From assembly GCA_947085425.1 (NCBI GenBank), contig CAMTWK010000049.1, positions 1 to 18,509 on the forward strand: DNA of 18,509 nt, in the 5' to 3' direction. Shown in pieces: positions 16,133-18,509 of this stretch. Positions within the stretch are counted from its first letter, which is position 1. The number at the start of each line of letters is the position of its first letter. The notes beneath the pieces were generated by a model. The model searched no databases. It was not told the DNA's origin and saw only the letters and a program-made list of their open reading frames with translations. Source of the DNA: UKL13-2 sp947085425. GTDB lineage: Bacteria; Pseudomonadota; Gammaproteobacteria; Burkholderiales; Usitatibacteraceae. Position numbers and translations under genes: made by a program.

Positions 16133-16156
16133 CGATGAATTTGCCTTTTTTAACCG

Positions 16157-16264
16157 ATGGCACTTACAGACCTTTCCATTCGTAAAGCAGCTCCTCGCGA
16201 CAAGCCATATAAGCTTGCCGATGCTGGCGGCATGTTTCTTTTAGTGTCGGCATTTAAATCATAG
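16157..16264 (+). pseudogene. P4-type tyrosine integrase, N-terminal stump
   Basis: The frame MALTDLSIRKAAPRDKPYKL, continuing ADAGGMFLLV, is the characteristic start of P4-family (DUF4102-type) tyrosine integrases. These usually have about 400 residues. After codon 30 (near 16246) the family match ends and the frame stops at TAG (16262-16264) inside an unrelated Rhs fragment. The whole catalytic domain is missing. Position just downstream of tRNA-Leu, and the same orientation as the tRNA, fit an integrative island that has since lost its integrase. Confidence 0.85.
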
Positions 16265-16428
16265 TTGCGCGCCACCAGCAGGCCGTTACCCAACATGGCC
16301 TGCGTGACCTGTTGCTGCGCGTCTTTTTGCTGAGCCTGCCAGAGCACCAATGGACCGCGCTGAATTTGGGCAAAATAACCCCATTTGTTGTAGCGCAAAT
16401 CAAATGTCTTGGCGGCGTCGGCAGCGAA
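16253..16428 (-). pseudogene. Rhs/YD-repeat protein fragment
   Basis: About 56 residues on the minus strand read FDLRYNKWGYFAQIQRG, then LVLWQAQQKDAQQQVTQAML and GNGLLVARNYDLN. The pattern 'GYxxxIxRG..LWQAQxxDAxxQVTQxxLGNGL..xRxYD' is characteristic of YD-repeat shell segments of Rhs-type proteins. No start codon is present. One side is cut at the integrase stump (about 16250) and the other at the repeat array beginning at 16419. It is a relic of an Rhs polymorphic-toxin locus. Confidence 0.65.
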
Positions 16429-16481
16429 GGGGTCACGGCAGCGAAGGGGTCACACGGCAGCGAACGGCAGCGAAGGGGTCA
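16419..16481 (+). repeat. 17-bp tandem array ending GCGAAGGGGTCA (array C)
   Basis: CGGCAGCGAAGGGGTCA is present at 16419-16435, 16436-16452 and 16465-16481, with a truncated CGGCAGCGAA at 16455-16464. The 5' part of the unit matches the adjacent Rhs-fragment flank. The 3' part GCGAAGGGGTCA is identical to that in the array at 18291-18361. Confidence 0.9.
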
Positions 16482-16623
16482 GCAGTTTGCCGGCGCGCAC
16501 GTCAAAGCGTTGCGCGGTGACGATCTGCCATTGGTGGAAACCGGCACGACAGTAGGTGACGCCGCTGGCGCGGGTGCGTAGGCGGGCTTGGCGGAATGTG
16601 TGCAGGTTGACGATGTTGCTCAT
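16450..16623 (-). CDS. Small hypothetical protein, C-terminus in the repeat array
   Basis: The ATG at 16623 opens a 57-residue frame that begins MSNIVNLHTFRQARLRTRAS and continues GVTYCRAGFHQWQIVTAQRF. It is basic, with no membrane segment. The last ~9 residues (TPSLPFAAV) are encoded by the tandem repeat array, so the native C-terminus is probably lost. No good Shine-Dalgarno sequence is seen. I do not recognise the family. Confidence 0.4.
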   Translation of the reverse strand: MSNIVNLHTFRQARLRTRASGVTYCRAGFHQWQIVTAQRFDVRAGKLLTPSLPFAAV

Positions 16624-16744
16624 GGGGCGGTTGGGTTAAATGGCTAACTTGCCAATATTGGTGCGGCGTTTGGGAATGATTTGCTTCAAACTGCGCGTTG
16701 TTGCTGGTGTTTTGCTTTTTGTTGGTGGCTGGGGGTGGGGGGTT

Positions 16745-16761
16745 GGCGGGTGTGACCCGCC
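16745..16761 (-). other. Short GC hairpin downstream of the exported protein gene
   Basis: GGCGGGT-GTG-ACCCGCC forms a perfect 7-bp stem 17 bp beyond the stop codon at 16778. The minus strand continues with a C-rich run instead of T residues, so it is at best a weak or Rho-assisted terminator. Confidence 0.35.
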
Positions 16762-16777
16762 CGCTTCACTGAATCCT

Positions 16778-17482
16778 CTAGTTTGGAGAGCGAGCCTTAC
16801 TACCCTTCGGCGAAACGCTCACCTTTATTGTGGAAAGCAATTTTTCCCGGAAATCCTCCGCGCGCGGTCGCCAGTTGCTTTTGGTTAGACCGGGGCGGTT
16901 GCTGTTGTCTACCAAGTCAACCGTGATTTCAAGCGCAAAGTCTTCCTCAAACGGAAAATAGAAGCGTCGTACATCTTTTGGATGACCCTTGATGTAATCC
17001 GCGTCCAACCTAATCGACGGCACGCCATTTAGCAATGACACCGTCGGTTCGTTCCACACTCGATCACCAGACCGGGCATTTCGCGATAGCGCGTCCGCTC
17101 GCACCCACGCCAGTAGGGCGTCCATGTCTTTCCACACCGGCGTATCTGGTTGGCGTCGGACAAGCTCGATGCGAAAGCCGACTTTTCCAAATCTGCCCTG
17201 CCAAAAGAACCCGTTGTACTCAAAGCCAAGATAAAGCACGCTGGGATAGGTCAAGTCGACGTCATACTCACCGTTGGCGGTCCGGTCGACCATGTCATCC
17301 GGTGCTGGATAGGCGACACGCACATTGGCCTCATGGGATTTACCCACAAAGCGTATCGTGCGATCCGTCACCGGGCGACCTTCCGGGCCGCGCGGGTTGG
17401 CAACTCCTGCAATCGATGGCATGGCATTCCCTGAAAGGGCGAGTGCAACCAGACTCAAAGTTTGTCTGCGTTTGATCTTCAT
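16778..17482 (-). CDS. Exported protein of unknown function, candidate immunity protein
   Basis: The 234-residue protein starts MKIKRRQTLSLVALALSGNA, an N-terminus with a basic stretch (RRQTL, weakly Tat-like) and a hydrophobic core, with likely cleavage near MPSIA-GVANP. The mature part is soluble and rich in aromatic and charged residues (e.g. YLGFEYNGFFWQGRFGKVGF). I do not recognise the family. The frame stays open upstream to 17671, but I chose the ATG at 17482 because it precedes the signal sequence and forms an ATGA overlap with the preceding frame. The coupling to a truncated upstream frame, and an exported product, would suit an immunity protein against a periplasm-acting toxin. That is inference. 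Confidence 0.6.
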   Translation of the reverse strand: MKIKRRQTLSLVALALSGNAMPSIAGVANPRGPEGRPVTDRTIRFVGKSHEANVRVAYPAPDDMVDRTANGEYDVDLTYPSVLYLGFEYNGFFWQGRFGKVGFRIELVRRQPDTPVWKDMDALLAWVRADALSRNARSGDRVWNEPTVSLLNGVPSIRLDADYIKGHPKDVRRFYFPFEEDFALEITVDLVDNSNRPGLTKSNWRPRAEDFREKLLSTIKVSVSPKGSKARSPN

Positions 17483-17802
17483 GGCTTCACCGGCGGGTTG
17501 GAATGCACAGAGTATGGCGTGAACAGGTGCCAAGACAATATTATGTTCAGGGCAATTTGTACCGGGTTCCGAATGTTGAGCCCAATCACGTTTGGAACAA
17601 TATCCAACCAATGGCCGGTGTACCCTCCAACCTGGACACCTGCGCGTTGCATGATGCGGTTGGTCGCCCACTGGTTGTTCGCGGCTGCGAGGAAGGTGAC
17701 ACTGTGCCCAGACGGAAACCCTTGCCCGTTTTCCATACGCTCTCGGATGCCCTCAGCCACCGCCACACCGCCGTAGCTATGCGGATACCAGTTCGCTCCT
17801 TT
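17479..17802 (-). pseudogene. 5'-truncated frame coupled to the exported protein gene (candidate toxin tip)
   Basis: An open frame runs from just after a TAA (17803-17805) to a TGA that overlaps the next gene by ATGA. It reads GANWYPHSYGGVAVAEGIRE, then MENGQGFPSGHSVTFLAAAN, then VQVGGYTGHWLDIVPNVIGL. No ATG opens the frame. AAGGAG at about 17796-17801 has no start codon at proper spacing; the first GTG is at 17766. It therefore looks like the C-terminal end of a longer protein. PSGHS recalls PAP2 phosphatases, but the following SRxxxxxH motif is missing. Family unknown. The tip-plus-coupled-gene arrangement is typical of displaced polymorphic-toxin C-termini. Confidence 0.45.
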
Positions 17803-17821
17803 TTACTTTAATTCTCAATCG

Positions 17822-18127
17822 TCAAAAACATTCGCCCTGCAATAAACAACCAAATAATGCAATTATTTGTAGCGCAAGAAATGGAGTGATCAAAACGATT
17901 AATGTTGGAATTAATACTTTTCTGTATTCCTTAAAATCCCACAATTTCAGCCATGTGGCTGCACACGATAACAATAGGATAGGTAGAACAAACAAGAAGG
18001 TAGTATGCATGCCTGCAGTCAATCGCTCATCCCCCATAATTGTTTTTGTTAAATACATCCAAATCAGGTAATAAAGAACAGTAAATACAAAGCTCAATAT
18101 TGCGAATTTTCGATAGCTCATTTTCAT
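17822..18127 (-). CDS. Small three-span membrane protein, candidate immunity protein
   Basis: The 101-residue protein has three hydrophobic segments: about 8-26 (FAILSFVFTVLYYLIWMYL), 42-60 (TTFLFVLPILLLSCAATWL) and 71-94 (VLIPTLIVLITPFLALQIIA...). A short charged loop (KLWDFKEYRK) separates the last two. Its ATG overlaps the stop of the preceding frame by ATGA. Base composition is clearly more A/T-rich than in neighbouring genes, which suggests separate acquisition. Small membrane proteins directly after toxin tips are often immunity proteins. The family is not recognised. Confidence 0.6.
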   Translation of the reverse strand: MKMSYRKFAILSFVFTVLYYLIWMYLTKTIMGDERLTAGMHTTFLFVLPILLLSCAATWLKLWDFKEYRKVLIPTLIVLITPFLALQIIALFGCLLQGECF

Positions 18128-18274
18128 TTTTTTGGAACTCCAATCGGTATTGGTTTTTCGAATCCAGGCACAATGAATCCACGCCTACGAACTTCTGACT
18201 CAACTTCTGAAAAGTTGTGTCCCGTCGAATATTTAAGCATTCCACTTACATAGGAATTGCTGTTACGCACGAAG
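18124..18274 (-). pseudogene. C-terminal fragment of a larger protein (candidate toxin tip)
   Basis: About 47 codons read RNSNSYVSGMLKYSTGHNFS, then EVESEVRRRGFIVPGFEKPI, and end PIGVPKK at a TGA overlapping the next ATG. The 'NSNSYVxxxL...PG' pattern resembles C-terminal segments of some papain-like/DUF3750-type proteins, but the match is short. Upstream the frame enters the tandem repeats at 18264-18361, so the rest of the gene is lost. Together with the membrane protein gene it forms a second coupled pair. Confidence 0.45.
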
Positions 18275-18361
18275 TACGCACGAAGGGTCAAGTACGCGAA
18301 GGGGTCACAAGTACGCGAAGGGGTCAAGTACGCGAAGGGGTCAAAGTACGCGAAGGGGTCA
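18264..18361 (+). repeat. Tandem arrays: 11-bp duplication, then four 17-bp units (array D)
   Basis: TACGCACGAAG is present at 18264-18274 and 18275-18285, followed by GGTCA. Then AGTACGCGAAGGGGTCA occurs at 18291-18307, 18310-18326, 18327-18343 and 18345-18361, with 0-2 bp between units. The variable 5' part echoes the native flank (TACGC). The last unit runs straight into the palindrome. Confidence 0.92.
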
Positions 18362-18396
18362 GGTCTTTCATTATCATATGATAATGAAAGACCTGA
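18359..18396. repeat. Perfect 38-bp palindrome, REP type
   Basis: Both arms read TCAGGTCTTTCATTATCAT toward the centre, with no mismatch and no spacer. The GGGGTCAGGTCTT border resembles REP-like palindromes common in proteobacterial genomes, which are often linked to RAYT (Y1 transposase) genes. No RAYT gene is in the window. The right arm overlaps the beginning of the IS110 repeat (18388). Confidence 0.9.
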
Positions 18397-18509
18397 TAAT
18401 CATCTAGCCGCCCTCCCTCCGGCGCAAGCCGGAGTGGTTAAAGTAAAGGTGCGAACCAACTTTAACCACGGAGGACGACATGAAATATTGTGGCATAGAT
18501 TTACACAGC
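18388..18509 (+). repeat. Right copy of the 122-bp inverted repeat (IS110 5' end)
   Basis: Exact reverse complement of 25-146. It carries the GNRA-capped hairpins at 18417-18434 and 18434-18469 (stem CTCCGGC/GCCGGAG, then stem GTGGTTAAAGT/ACTTTAACCAC) and the GGAGG ribosome binding site before the transposase ATG. Confidence 0.9.
18480..18509 (+). CDS. IS110-family transposase, N-terminal fragment (runs off right edge)
   Basis: Ten codons, MKYCGIDLHS, identical to the start of the left copy and read rightward off the window. The same ribosome binding site and leader precede it. The two copies diverge outward and so bracket the whole window as an inverted pair. Confidence 0.85.
   Translation, partial: MKYCGIDLHS

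Noticed and set aside
16640..16888. 82-codon plus-strand frame with a hydrophobic start
   Set aside because: It overlaps the 3' end of the minus-strand exported protein gene, is built from G/T-rich low-complexity sequence, and has no ribosome binding site or family resemblance.
17600..17720. PAP2 phosphatase, suggested by PSGHS
   Set aside because: The upstream KxxxxxxRP and the downstream SRxxxxxHxxxD motifs are absent, so one pentapeptide is not enough.
18264..18361. CRISPR array
   Set aside because: The units are only 17 bp with 0-2 bp between them, there are no unique spacers and no cas genes. They are tandem repeats.

Overview
The window is a stretch of proteobacterial chromosome, most likely betaproteobacterial (gammaproteobacterial is possible). 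It carries a conserved housekeeping block between two rearranged accessory segments, and it is bounded at both ends by the same IS110-family element facing outward. The taxonomic guess rests on the gene order tRNA-Leu / rnr-rlmB / rpsF-rpsR-rplI / dnaB / alr / radA, the long N-terminus of ribosomal protein S18, and an Escherichia-type LexA box. No rRNA or other marker is present to settle it.

Left accessory segment (1-3195). An IS110 transposase start reads off the left edge. Next come a PF09720-type antitoxin with a frameshifted ParE/RelE toxin, about 500 bp of non-coding sequence with short tandem 'GGGGTC' scars, an orphan PD-(D/E)XK nuclease-like gene, and a HigBA-type module whose toxin has an internal amber codon. 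In both toxin-antitoxin modules the antitoxin is intact and the toxin carries one inactivating change.

Core (3196-15945). Every gene except the tRNA is on the minus strand. radA (with a LexA box upstream), alr and dnaB (with two DnaA-box-like sites upstream) follow the ribosomal protein operon rpsF-rpsR-rplI. That operon has its own promoter, a structured leader and a strong terminator, and lacks priB between rpsF and rpsR. Upstream of it lie a large exported two-domain M16 metallopeptidase with its own terminator and the overlapping pair rnr-rlmB (ATGA junction). tRNA-Leu(CAG) diverges from rnr on the plus strand.

Right accessory segment (15946-18509). The 3' end of tRNA-Leu is followed by a terminator, integrase arm-type repeats and the first ~30 codons of a P4-type integrase, which are fused to debris. 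This is the stump of an integrative island. Beyond it lie an Rhs/YD-repeat fragment, a small ORF, and two minus-strand gene pairs in which a 5'-truncated reading frame ends in an ATGA overlap with a small exported or membrane protein. That layout is typical of orphan polymorphic-toxin tips and immunity genes. Two arrays of 17-bp tandem repeats sharing the 12-mer GCGAAGGGGTCA, and a perfect 38-bp palindrome of REP type, mark the junctions. The right-hand IS110 copy sits against that palindrome.

The most unusual signal is the recurrent tandem duplication of junction-flanking sequence next to GGGGTC(AGG), seen at several sites on both sides of the core and associated with REP-like palindromes that the IS110 element appears to target.
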